DNA from: Patiria miniata
Taxonomy: Eukaryota; Echinodermata; Asteroidea; Valvatida; Asterinidae
Assembly (NCBI RefSeq): GCF_015706575.1
Contig: NW_024037072.1
Span: forward strand, 4,965,001 to 5,029,000
Direction: 5' to 3'
Length of the DNA stretch: 64,000 nt
Positions within the stretch are counted from its first letter, which is position 1. Each line of letters starts with the position of its first letter. A program made the position numbers and the translations under genes. This document shows positions 24,260 through 36,300 of this stretch, piece by piece. The notes below the pieces were generated by a model that had not been told where the DNA came from, ran no database searches, and saw only the letters and a program-made list of their open reading frames with translations.

Positions 24260-26161
24260 AGTGGGCAAAAGGCAGGTCCTTCGATCCAGCAAATATGAAC
24301 ATAAACATGTGCATTGTAGTTTGCAAAGAAGTTGGAGCATAAGAAATAGTGCTCAGTCAAAAGGTTTAGCAAGTTTGTACCAATACTTCAGAACAAGAAC
24401 TCTTCTTCAATTCAAGCTTGATGATGCAGGGCAGATGTTTTTATCCTTTATTTATAACGGAAGTTATACTTATAGCTCTGATAATAATATAATACCTTTA
24501 ACTAAAATAAATAATTCAATTTCAGGCAAAAAAGATTTTCGTTCGTCTGTCGTTTTACTTGTTGCCATCTTTGTGTCTGTAAACATTTGTATCCCCTCGT
24601 GCCGAGCTTGGCACTGATTGGATCTTTATAACTGGTCGTCAAGCTCATTTAAAGGCACTTTCCGAACGGTTTAAACCCCCTTTCTCCACGAGGATCGTCT
24701 GACGTATCGTGAGGTACGCCTAGGGACAGCTATAGACCTTATGTTTGTAGCAATACGAAAAAAATTGTCAAATGCTAAAGCCAAATGCTGAACGAGCCCA
24801 AATGTATTCCACGTACGGTCTATTGTTTCTAATTTGTACAGTTTTGTCATGGTGTACACTGCCTGCGTGCATGATTCACGGATGGATGAATAATGCACCA
24901 ACACAAATTCCACCCATTATTTTGACCATCAAAAAGCCATCAATCAAACCATAGAGCTAGGACCTATAGCTCTATATGATCAAGCCAACGTAAGCCTGTG
25001 TATGTGTGTGTGTGTCTGCACTGACCTCAATCCACCAATGTTGGGGTCTAATTCTAAACAATTTGTTTACCACAGAAATATTTACCGCGAAAGCACCATT
25101 TTTGTTCAGGGCTGCACAACATTTAATGCTATTCAGGAAAATCACTGAAGTGAATGAACAGCTGGCAGTTAAATGCCTCTGTTGATTTCAACTCCAGATT
25201 GTAATAAAGGGAAGAAGAATATTTAGCAGAATCTTCCTGAAACAAAATGACAATGTAGAACCAATTTAAATTGCATCAAGGAGTGCATTACAACAACATC
25301 AGTTGATAAAGACACTGAGATGGTGTCGCAAGCTCCTGATACGAGCTCTGTAACTCAAGTCCCAAAAAGGAAACTTTTATTGACTTGATATAATAATGGG
25401 ACAGGAAGCAAACTTTCAAATTGCTCAATTTAAATTCAACTTTTAAATATTTTAGAACTTTTTTTATATTGTGATGAGGTAACACTTACCGGTAGTGTGA
25501 GGACTTTTGGAAACACCGCAAATACAAAAGCATAAACTGAAAAATCAAACTGGCTAACAAGTTTTTTTTGCATTCCATATGTATACATATTACCCACAAA
25601 TATTTTGGACACTAAACTTCAGCAAACGCACACAGGAACACGTGTGTGTACTGGGTTACTCTTGTTTTGAAAAAAGACCACACAAGCACTTCCTGTTTAT
25701 AGAACATGCCCATTTGTATAACAAGACTTTTTTTAGAAAATCTTTCACAATGGAAATTAACAAGAACAGTCAACAGTTTCAATCACCAAGATAATATCTG
25801 CATGATAAACTTTCTCACACACCAGAAGGAGTTACAAATATGTATCGTAAGGTTAAGAAGAAGGCCAAACTACATAATACAAGTTGATGAAGAGCAGCGA
25901 ATGCTCCTTCTGTTGCATGTAAAGTATCAAGTGGAGCAATGTCCTCACGAGTCATCACAACTCATTCTGTGGTGTCTGGGTCCTACATGTTTGAATTACC
26001 TACATCCTTTGTGAAAGCACTGGCTATTGAGAGCAAACGTTTTAGTTGTTGATGTCAGTCACAAGAATGTGTACAATGTATATTTTGTTCATGTTGTACA
26101 TGAATGTCTACAGTGCAATTGGAATTTGGAAAGTTGTGTAGGATACATGTATGCCTACATG

Positions 26162-26431
26162 CAGGGTTCGACCTTAGCGGTAACCCACTCGCCATATGTA
26201 TGCGAGTAAAAACAGCGGCGGACTAGTCAAAACCAGTAGTCAGTACGTAGTCCGCCTGGCAAGTCAAAATTATTGTAAATAACGTTGTTGTTTATATGAC
26301 GTACATTCCAGTTATGGTGCAAAAATTTAAAAATTCTAATGCGGACTAGTGAAAAGGCCTGCGGACTAGATACCGGTAGGCCTACACTTGTCCAGCTGGC
26401 TAGTGAAAGAAAAAGTTAAGGGCGAACCCTA
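26162..26431. mobile_element. hAT-like MITE
   Basis: 270 bp with ends CAGGGTTCGACC and the mirror of (T)AGGGTTCGCCC. It is flanked by CCTACATG (26154-26161) and CCTATATG (26432-26439), an 8-bp duplication with one change. CAGGG ends plus an 8-bp duplication are the hAT pattern. Inner gcggactag units recur. Confidence 0.75.
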
Positions 26432-29205
26432 CCTATATGGAGTACATATCCTGAAATCTGTACACACGTATGTAGTGCATGTATGTACATGTACGTATGA
26501 AGGTTCAACAATATAGCAGCAACATAGTGTTACTTGTACTATACATTTCTAAACCGCAGCTATACTGAAAAAAAAACTTGGCAGCTTCAACACCAGTGGT
26601 TAAGATCAGTTCTGTGGTTACATACACGGTACGTGCATGCACAAAGGAGTTCTTGCATATCATACACATTTACAAGTACACATGGATCCCCCCCAAGCCC
26701 CATGCATGCATTTGCCAGGATCCAAATTTTGATCCCTCCCTTATCTCAAATAAACAGTGCCTATAACATGATATTCCATACAACCCAGAACTGACAGTGT
26801 GCCACAGGCACTGCCTTCTAAGTTCTATGTCCACAGCACAAGACAATGGAAATTAGTCACAGCTGTTTACAGTGCTGACAGTCTACATATTGTAGCACAC
26901 ACATGAACTTGATTGGCCAAATTTCCCACTGATGAATTGGGCATGGCATTCTGTGCTAAGGTCTGGGCCAACGCGATTAATAGGTCCAATGTAACCACAG
27001 CACAATGACTGTAATGGTCTTAATCAAAAAAAGATTACAATCCAAGTGCAATTAGAGTTGGGGACTGAGCATACCAGTAGGATAATTCGGGTTTATTAAA
27101 GAAATATTTTCAGCCCGATACACAAACAGAGATGTAATATCCAGAGTAGATACTGATACTGACGACAGCAATTGACTGAATGAAGGCTTTAAATATTGAC
27201 TCGGTTACATGAACATGCATGACATGCTCCAGTTTTCTTCACTATTAATTGGGATGGAATTATAAGTAAGCCATTAATACGTAGAGACTGGTAGGGGAGT
27301 GGCTTATCAAGGCAAAGTGTTTTTTAAAAATCAAATGTCTAATTAATAAAAATGAAGGGTGAAATTATGGTCAGCCATCGGACACGTAAACACTGACCAT
27401 TACCAGTTCGTCCTAACAAATATTGTACTGTATAAAGTGCATTCCATTTGCATGATGACGTGAGGGCTTTTGATTGTGCTTGTGCGTGCACAAGGTCTTT
27501 TTGTCCAAGCAGTTTATGTGTCTAGTTTCACAATTATTTAACCACATGTGCATGAACTCCTGTTGCTCAACAAGCATGACATCACATTCAAAAAGCACGT
27601 TATCCACCCCAACAATTGGTTTACAAGACCACAATTCCCATTCCAAAAACAAACATGATTACATGACAAAGTCACTGTGTTTAAATAGGTTTCCCAAATT
27701 ATAGGCTCATTCAGCAAACAAAATTGGAAGCGATTTTAATATGGAGGTGGAGCAATGCTTTCGCGTATGTTGCACGCATTCTTAAAATTGAGGCCCGCAC
27801 ATTTTGGTCGAAGGAGCATTTTATGCATGCGTGCCACCAGCCCGGCTGAGCGTGTCACAATACAGTAATGGCAGGTCGACAAATTATGTATCAAGCAACT
27901 TCAAAAATTGTTGCAACACAACTGAGGCAAATGGAAGAGAACTTTTTAAATTACGTGTTGCGTCATCGAAAGGATTCATTCAATTCTCCACAAACAAAAG
28001 CAAATTGGGGGGGGGGGGGCGCAGAGGGAGGAAAATATGCCTCGGTCAATCAAAGCTTCAAAGCTCCACACAATCTATAGGCAATGCAAAGATCAAGTGT
28101 CTGGAGGCTGAGAGGCTAGTGGGTAAGGCAATAAAGTCGTGGCAACGTCAGAAATATCATGGACTCTGGGATGGCTGAACACAAAATCTTTGATGAAATT
28201 CTAGCCTGCCGGGAAGTTGCTAGGGGTGGTACTTATTCCGCAGACGGTCTGAAGAATCATCACTGTTGATTTATCTGCTAAGAACTGTACGCGCAAATCA
28301 ATTTCCACGGTATTCATTTCCACAATTGCAAAACTCTACTACACGTCTAAAACGAACAAGTAAACACTGAGGAGTGTTGCATAAGTTGATCTGTATTTTA
28401 CAGCAAGTAGTTTGAGCAATTTGCCAGTAACATGGGCACCAACATGTTACGGGTGTGCGCTGTTAAGGGAATTTTTGGGGGAACGCTGTATCTGTTGCTG
28501 TTACGGTTTGGTACCTGTCAAAGTGTGATTAATATCAAAATTAATATTAAAAACAAAACAAGCCCCACGTCTTCAGGAAAAAAAACCTGAAAAATGAAAG
28601 CGGGTACTTGCCATTATTGGTCAAGATTTGGGTACCCTGCTATCCTAGAACATGTGAATAAATGCCGACTGTCAACCAATTGTCTGATATTATTAACTGT
28701 ACAAAGGGCTTTAAAAGGGTGTGTAACTCTTTTATTTAAGATACATGTATCGTCCAAGCAGACTGAAACACGTGCCAGTCATACGATAGTTGATTTTGTT
28801 GTTGTTCAACCTAACAATTCCACCTATTTAATGACCATCATAATGGGGTGTCCTTATCTTTATTCGCAACCCGTGTTGATACATCACGCAGTGCCTGGTC
28901 CAAAAATAATACATGTATGCATGGCCCAGACCTGTTTTATCATTTCCCATAATCAGCATTTCACAAGCAGAAGATATTTATAATGGATTTTTTTTTTTAG
29001 TCATCAAGGGACAAGAGACTGCCTGGGCATAGCTTGGGGTGCAATGTATTGTCCAATAAGTCTGCGGTGGAATAATGTTTTTGTTATTGCCAGTAACAAA
29101 TTCAAAGAACAAACACCAGTGACTTGTTTTTGGAGACCTGCGAGTGTGCAAAGTAAACATTTCCTTCTATGCAAACATATATTCTGTGCCAAGTTGTCCT
29201 TTCAG

Positions 29206-29518
29206 TCAAAATCAAGTGACTGTTTTCAAAAGTTAAGCGCTCCCAGCCTACATGAAGCAGGATTGGCTGGATGTGACTGTTTATAATGTACATGTAACTT
29301 GATACAGCTCCCGGTATGCTTTGAGTGTAGGTCATTGATAAGCCAGCTGTGCCTACCACTTGGATGTTTTTGTATATGTTGACTGAATTTGATTAGTCAC
29401 AGTGCTTGCTTGAAATACATACATATCTGACTGTTGGTGACTAGCCTGTGTAAAAGGTATGGCCAGGGGAAGAAGATGATTTTTAGACTGTCTGTGACTG
29501 TTCAGATAGCAGGAGGGT
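29206..29518. repeat. Third copy of the repeat seen at 1-505
   Basis: Shares aacttgatacagct, ttgataagccagctgtg, gactagcctgtgta and gactgtctgtgactgttcag with the first two copies, in the same order and orientation. It ends gcaggagggTTAA. Confidence 0.7.
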
Positions 29519-29970
29519 TAAGAACATTACTGAGGCTGCTGTCCTAAAAAATATTGCTGTGGACAATGTAACATTGCAACGCATCGTGGCACATCATGTT
29601 CTGTGCACTAAATGGTTTGTACTCCATGCAAAAACATGCTCCAACACAACATAAATGTGATTTCGCATGACTTCACTCTTTGTGATGTCAACAGTGGCTC
29701 ATCAAGATTTCATGCGCCCTTTGCATTGTAACCCTGGTGTTGGATTATGGCAAAATTGTCAGGGCTGTCAGGTCTTTTTCGTCACAGGTCCACCAAATTT
29801 ATGCAGAAGACAAGGTATATAAACATGTAAACCAGGGTCAGCTAGATTTTGAATTTTCTGCCTGGGTACACCCCCTCAAGGGCCTCAACCCTGGTCCGAA
29901 CCAGCTTTGGATTTTAACCGTGTAGACGGACAGAACCATGTAGAAGCCATTTTGGATACTTACTAGTTTG

Positions 29971-30470
29971 ATTGTAATAAATCAAATGCTCTTATAGTGC
30001 TTTCAATTGCATCAACAAGCTAAAAGCGCTTTTACAAACACTCCTCGTTCATCAGGCCACGAAGTTCACGCGGCAGCCGATATCAGCGCACATTCGGTCC
30101 TCTACCCTGTACCAATTCATACTCCTGGGTGGAGAGAGGCAATTGTAGTCAAGTGTCTTGCCCAAGGGCACAAACACCATGTTCCCGGTAGGGTTCAAAC
30201 CCACGCACCATCATACATGTACCCCATTTTTACTTAATTTATGATTATTTGATTACTTTTTAATTTGAACTTAATTTGAATTCTTGAATACGTATTTTAA
30301 GGCTTTGTATAAATTTGAATATTTATCGTAATTTTTGTAAACCAAATTATTTAAGTCTTTGACTTTTCATCTGTTGTTGTTTTTTTTATCAAATAAACCA
30401 GAATTGAATTGAATTGAACAGAATAGAATGAGTCAAACACCGTAACCACTGGACCATGGCATTCCTGCTT
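29971..30470 (-). mobile_element. tRNA-headed SINE split by a LINE tail
   Basis: On the minus strand the A-box part (tggtccagtggttacggtg) lies at about 30433-30458; the B-box (gggtttgaaccc), the cccttgggcaag body and an aaagcgctttt tail lie at 29971-30216. The stretch between them, about 30217-30431, is foreign to the SINE. Confidence 0.72.
30217..30431 (+). mobile_element. 3' end of a non-LTR retrotransposon inserted into the SINE
   Basis: AT-rich stretch ending in tcaaataaaccagaattgaa and (GAATT)n-like repeats, the usual look of a 5'-truncated LINE tail. No coding part and no clear target duplication; family not assigned. Confidence 0.55.
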
Positions 30471-30535
30471 GTGACATTTTGGTTAGTCTGAAAAGCTCTA
30501 CAGCGTTAATGCCAAACATTCACAAGAGACTATTT

Positions 30536-30664
30536 AACAATTGCTGACTGCTGTGATGTGGGATATGGCGTGTTTGACACCCAAGGGGTGCATCGCCTTG
30601 GGTGCTATTTGCCCTGAGGAGGTTTCCAACGACATATCCCACATCACAGCAGCTAACAATTGTT
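30536..30664. mobile_element. Foldback element with AACAATTGCTGAC ends
   Basis: About 129 bp; the arms share CTGCTGTGATGTGGGATATG (one arm mirrored) and AACAATTG at the outside. A second small hairpin (cacccaagg..ccttgggtg) occupies the middle. Target duplication unclear. Confidence 0.65.
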
Positions 30665-31840
30665 TAGTTAAATCGAAAAGACAAAGGGTTGTTACTTACT
30701 ATGCAAGAATAAATTATATTGCCGCGGTGCAAACTTTGATAATTGCAAGGTTTCTTTCCAGACATGCGCACGCAATGCAGAGGTAACTTATATGCAAGGC
30801 AGTGTATATGAGGTCATTTATTTATGCAAGGCAGGTATATGAAGTATGCAACACAGTGTATATGATGTAAACGGTTATTTTGACAGACTGGACACTTGAC
30901 CGTTCTAGACCAATATGAAATCACAGTATCCAAGACACGATATATAACAAAGAACAAATGTTGCCATTCAATACAACATCATAACCCCAATGCAAAGTCA
31001 AACTGAATATAGCCCCGTCATAAGCCACACAAAACCACATAGAACACACTGCTGCTTATCCACTCAAAATACCCAAATGCTGATAATGATATACGGTCCA
31101 CATTTCTGCACTCTCCAATTACACATGTTATCACAATGTCATATCAATAAACATTATCATAGTACCTACACTCCCTACATTGAGAGAATGACCCATGTTT
31201 ACATGCAAAGCTACAACAAATGGAAATACTACATGTATGCTACGACTTAAACGATAAGACAAGTTCTTTTCAATCCGGTTGCAATGTCTCACATAGTACT
31301 GTACACAGTGAACATTTCGACACACAACATGAAAGCGATAGAACAAAAAGGAAAGCAAATTGTGTGTTAAAGAAATCAATAACTTGTCTTCCCAACACAT
31401 TCAGAAAAAAAATTCACGAAAGTGATACAAATCACTAAAAGACACCAAGTTCTGCAACAACAGGCAATGCAATGATGTAACAGTTACTCAAACGCACAAT
31501 GGACCACACTCTTTGCATAGAGGAGACCGTCTAAATATAACAATCCCAACTAGTAATGCAGAACACAAATGCTAAACCTATCATAACAAAGGAAGTCAAG
31601 AATATAAACTGGTATACCACAGTCCACTTATGAAATACACAACAATTTCCAGTTTGATGTCCCGAATATATACAATGTACAATTACAATGTATTTCCCAG
31701 ACCGCACCGCCGAAATGCATTCTACACGTATACATGTTCAAGCACTCTCACAGCAGATATGTAACATACATTTTCAGCAACTAAAAAGATTAACCAAATT
31801 TCCTGGTAGTACTGCTGCCGATCGAGTTTCTCTTTCAAAC

Positions 31841-32210
31841 TGTCCAAATATTGAATTGTGATCTGCCAATTTCAACAGTATTGAAGAATCAATGCACAAA
31901 TCATAAGGCCATATTCTTATCGCACAACTTTACTTCTTTGTAAAATAAAAATTGATTTTTATGACAAATTTTTGCACGTGTTTGGTGCAAAGGGTCAATA
32001 ATAAACGTAAAATTTCTCAACCAAATTGTCCAAATATTGAATCGTAATCTTCCAATTTCAACAGTATTGAACAATCAATGCATCAAAGAGCATATTGCCT
32101 TATCACACAACTTTACTTCTTTGTAGAACAAAAAAAATTATTTTCATGACAAATTTTTTGCACGTGTTTGGTGCATAGGGTCAACAAAGTAAAATTTCTC
32201 AACCAAAGAA
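31841..32210. repeat. Tandem duplication, period 186
   Basis: tgtccaaatattgaat begins at 31841 and 32027; the two halves share caatttcaacagtattga, acaactttacttctttgta and gcacgtgtttggtgca. It lies about 300 bases downstream of the second E2 exon, inside its following intron. Confidence 0.85.
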
Positions 32211-32523
32211 CGAAAATGGGGTCAATAACGTATTAATTTGTGGACCAAAAATCGCAATTCAAAAGTATCAAAGATGTCTCAAGTCAAACTATGGTCGAAC
32301 TAAACAAAACTCCGATCCAAAATTCAGCTCTACAACAAATTGCTAGGGTCCTCGATTAAAACCTGCTTAGATAAACAAATCAATACATTTTACACATTGC
32401 AGTGATGCGGTATCCATTTTAGGCCAGCTTACAATATCATGGAGGAAGGAATAGCCAATTTTTTTCTGGGAAAATCAAGAACTAGGCCTAGATCTATATT
32501 TTTGGGGAAAATCAAAAAATTAC

Positions 32524-32574
32524 CTGCAATTTGGAGGGGGATCCAACATTATTTGCCTTAGTTCTTTCTGAATC
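32524..32574 (-). CDS. UBE2E: UBE2E-like coding exon 2: start of UBC fold
   Basis: A 51-base exon bounded by a strong acceptor (T-rich tract then ttttcag) and a gtaatt donor. It codes (R)IQKELRQIMLDPPPNC and two bases of the next Ser/Arg codon. This is helix 1 of the UBC fold and the DPPPNC turn, specific enough to name the UBE2E group. Confidence 0.85.
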
Positions 32575-33319
32575 CTGAAAAAGAAAAAAAAAACATGTTT
32601 CAGAGAAAATTAAAGCTTGACTTTTCCCCAAAAGAAAGGGTGGAGACAAAGCTGAGAAAGAAAATTCTTGACCCTTCCGCAAAATGTGCACACACGCACA
32701 GGCATTACACAAATTTACACGGAGCAATACAAAAACATGGCCGATCCGTTAACCATTGGGCCTACGTGGCTTAATTTCCAGACGCGATTTCTCGCTAATT
32801 CTGGCAAATACGGCGATAATTTTTACACCACGCGAAAGAGCTCGGTGAGATCTCTAGGATAAGGTTGGAATGGGCGGTCAGTTGTGGACCGAAACCCAGT
32901 GGGAACGGTTTTTAGCTTATATGCAAATGAGCTGCGAGCCCGTAACAAGAGCCGTAGCGTGGACTTTACATTTTCAGGCATGTCAGCGCCGCACCATTCA
33001 ATGATTAGACATCGATCACACGAGCATCGGCCTCAAAACGCCCAGCAAAAAAAATAACTCCTAGGCAGCATTTAAAGCACAATTTTCCTGGTAAGTCGTA
33101 CCTTCTGGTACTCTTGGCATACGTTTCGCTTGTCCACTTTCCTGTGTTGTTGGATTTCTGGTCGCGATCTTGTTGGGAAGTGGTCTGCTGCTCTCGATTT
33201 GCGGCCACGGCAGCAGCGACAGCAGCAGCTGCAGCAGCGGAACTATTCCCCCGTCGACCACCGCCAGCCACGGCATGCTGCTGCGGTTGCTGTTGGACTT
33301 CTCGATCCACCTCGTTCAT
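32524..33319 (-). CDS. UBE2E: UBE2E-like ubiquitin-conjugating enzyme E2, first two coding exons (partial gene)
   Basis: Two minus-strand exons, 33319-33102 and 32574-32524, join in frame (AG|G, Arg73) to give an N-terminal tail of 72 residues followed by RIQKELRQIMLDPPPNC. That last block is the start of the UBC fold of class III E2s of the UBE2E group (RIQKEL-..-LDPPPNCSAGP), and both splice positions match those I know for vertebrate UBE2E genes. E2s carry ubiquitin on a catalytic Cys and pass it to substrates with an E3. Here the tail is rich in Gln, Ala and Ser (Ala runs at 28-40) instead of the usual Ser/acidic tail. The HPN-like region and the catalytic Cys are not in the exons found; I searched the minus strand down to position 1 by eye without finding the next exon. 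The intron is therefore very long or the gene continues past the left edge. Confidence 0.85.
33102..33319 (-). CDS. UBE2E: UBE2E-like coding exon 1: low-complexity tail
   Basis: ATG at 33319 in a good context (gccaagATGa). It codes MNEVDREVQQQPQQ, a Gly/Arg patch, an Ala/Val tract, then a polar stretch ending TYAKSTR and two bases (AG) of Arg73. The donor on the minus strand is AGAAG|gtacga. The YAKSTR ending sits where other UBE2E proteins have STSAK. Confidence 0.8.
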
Positions 33320-33348
33320 CTTGGCATAAATATGCGTCTTATCCAGAC
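33320..33348 (-). other. UBE2E-like 5' leader with an overlapping uORF
   Basis: The minus strand has ctgtttacag just above 33348, a plausible acceptor, giving a 29-base leader before the ATG. Inside it, ATG CCA AGA TGA starts at 33327 and its stop shares two bases with the main ATG. If there is no splice here, the leader is simply longer. Confidence 0.5.
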
Positions 33349-36300
33349 CTGTAAACAGCAATGACGATCTGGGTTAATTATCTCGGCGATACGAACAAGA
33401 TTACAACACGAAAAGGAACGATTCTCCAGGCCAAAGTGGATTTAAAAACCCAACGCGCTGTCGACATCCAACCTGCTGGCCACTGGAGGTGCGAGCAAAG
33501 AGGACGTTTTCGACCCCTAGTTTTCCAAGAAAACTTTAACCAAATAATTCCAAAATTGAAACAAGGATTGACGAACCTTCCTCCTTACTCCCTGCCAATT
33601 TTCGTATTTGTAGCTACTCCAGAACTTACGATACGACAAAGCAAACTGCGAGCGAGTAGCCACTTTTCTCAGGAAAAGAGGAGTTTTAGATGGATTGTCC
33701 TTTACAATCGCACGGCCTACTGTGTGTGTGTGAATGAATGCGATGAGAGGCCAACATTGATAAAGGCGATAATCCAAGCATGAACTTCCAAACAAAGATC
33801 AGTCAGTTCGCCCACCAAAATGCGTCCAAACGCTTTGATATTTCACCAGGAGAGAGGATGATACTCGTACATGTCATGTACTTCAAGAAAAGGTCGATCT
33901 GTTCTGTGAGAAACGGCAAAATATTCGCCCAAAATAAGAGACGATCCGCCAACATGAACAACTTGCGTCCGGCGAGCTAGAGCACGAGATACGCTGGTGT
34001 GGTTAGTGCACCTCCTCCCTCTGGCAGGTGCTGTTTATACACTACTGACAATAGTGGCTTTACGCATCACTTGATGTTCACATTCAACTCGTGTGAGTGG
34101 GCTTGTATAGAACGCCAAATACGTCGCACTGGTCAATAAATACATAAACAATCTTGTCAGTCTTTTATCTCTCAGCAATATAATGGATACAATTGTATTG
34201 TCCCATATTTTCCAGTCGACTCGGAAAGATTTTGTTCTGTAATAGACAGCAATCGTCATTGACTGCGCGAGTAGATCGACTTACTGTCTTCTATTCAACT
34301 TAAATTTGAAAGGAGTAGGGTTTTTGCTATCCGTAAATTAATTCAAATTCATTCTCCCAAATACTTATGAATTTCCATCGGCCATATTAAATTCTCAAAC
34401 AAATTGACGCAAATCAGCTTTGAATTGACATCTGCTTAAAGCCAAATGTCGGTGGAAGAGCAGGAAACCCTTTTACGGACCTTTGCGAGTTTGTCTCAAC
34501 AATAAATTACCATTGTTTTTGTATGATGAAATTTTGCGTCGGGGAGATGTTTAGTTTACTGAATTGCCCTGTTTTCCTTCGAAAAGATCGGCACACCGCA
34601 CATAGCGAATAACTGACGGGGAATGAACTCACGAATTGGAATTTCTAAACGCAAGGCAACGGTTTATCCGTTCTGACTAAAATATCTGGCCGAAATCAAC
34701 ATTTAAAACATTTTGACAACGTTTTTTTCATTCTGGCCATCGCCACCGGACGGATCCAGAAACATTCTATACTCATTGCCAAGGAGATGAGAATGTTTCT
34801 TTTCAGTGGGGTAGTGTTGGTCGCAGGCTTCTTGGCTTGGCACCAGGGAAAATGGGACGAACAAGCAACATTTTTTTTCCAATATGTTTTCTTAAAAATC
34901 GAGTTTTTATGGATGGGGAGGCAAGAGGGAGAATCCGCCCACTGCACCCCGGATCCACCCGGTACGATGAACGGACCTAGTTAGCCCCTAAGCAAACGAG
35001 AATGACAACCTGGCCGTTTTCAATATTAAGACACAGAAACGTCTTATAATTTGGCTATGGCCCCGGTTCTCAATGCCATTTATTCACCACTTCTCTGGAG
35101 GCACTGCATCATCATCATTTTCCCTGGTAAGTGTGAGCAGTGAGGTACAGGGACCTAATTATCCGGAACCCCAGTTTATGCTCAAAATTCAGCAACACCC
35201 CATTATGATAGGAAAATTATAAACAAGGAATGTTTTATTATCCTTGAGGCACTGTTTTAAAGTAATCGGTATAAGTGGATTTTGGATCGAGGAATGACTA
35301 CTTTCGTACTGGCGGCTACACTGCACGATTCTTTATTAATTTTCTGACAGATTAGTACAGTTTACTTTTACAAATAGGCCCTAACTAAGAATTTAAAGTT
35401 TGAATTTCTGCTTCCAACAGATTGAGAATTCCCAGTAGCCATAAGTCTCACACAGTTTATTTTCAATATTGATTTTAGCTTCTTTTTTATCATTATAGAG
35501 ACGGGTATTAATAGCGGTGCTTGCACGGTGCCAAGAATATAAGAACCCTGAGGCCTATATAATACGGCTTTGTGTAAGGGGAACTATGTATGCTCGACAA
35601 AAAGTACACGCATTGTAAAAACGTTTCCCCACTGTAAAACCATGGAGCCGGATGTGTGTTTCCTTGTGCATGTGCTCACAGTGAAAGTGACGGTCACGTC
35701 ACGCATCACGCCGGTCAAAATAGCTTTCTTTGTGTGACGTCATGCTGTTGTACGTACGTGTACGTACGTCGGGCAACTATCAACCTCGTCCCCGGGAGTA
35801 CTTTATTTTTAACCTCGTTTCCAAAAGTAACTATGAGAACGAGTTTGGGCATTGCAAGTTCTTTCATGCGCGCGGTAGATGCTAGACCCACCGTACACGA
35901 CCACTGTCTAACTCCCAGGAAGACTATCATGGGAGCCGGCTTCCTCTAAACCCGTCCAACCATATTTATGGTACACAGGTACAAATATTGATGACCGTGT
36001 TGAATACTGCATTTTTAAACCCAACTTGCCGGAAGGATGTCGAAGACTCAAATTATTGTGTCCTGTTTGTGATATGCTGCTCATCGAGTTTGCACAGCAC
36101 TCTACAGTCTTGAAGCATGCGTGAAAAGTTGTTCATGCGTAAAAGTATTATTCATGTTAGTTGCACGTGCAGTGAGGGTTGTAATTACGGGGGAGGCACG
36201 TACCCCCCCCCCCTCCCATGGATGTTTGTGCCCCCGGGTACCTCCCCCCCCCCGTTTAAAATTTAAATTGAATACATATATGATATAGACCTACAAATTG

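Larger units (their letters stand above)
22649..29205. other. No gene seen
   Basis: Contains the MITEs at 23980 and 26162. The 118- and 124-codon frames at 24261-24617 and 27804-28178 lack domains; the second runs through a G tract. A short GT run is at 25002-25016. Confidence 0.55.

Noticed and set aside
24261-24617. 118-codon frame as a retroelement fragment
   Set aside because: No reverse transcriptase, integrase or capsid motif could be recognised; left unassigned.
27804-28178. 124-codon plus-strand frame
   Set aside because: Runs through a poly-G tract (coded as Gly) and shows no conserved motif.
33361-33783. 140-codon plus-strand frame beside the E2 exon
   Set aside because: No recognisable domain, no splice or Kozak support, and it lies opposite the E2 upstream region; probably chance in GC-richer DNA.
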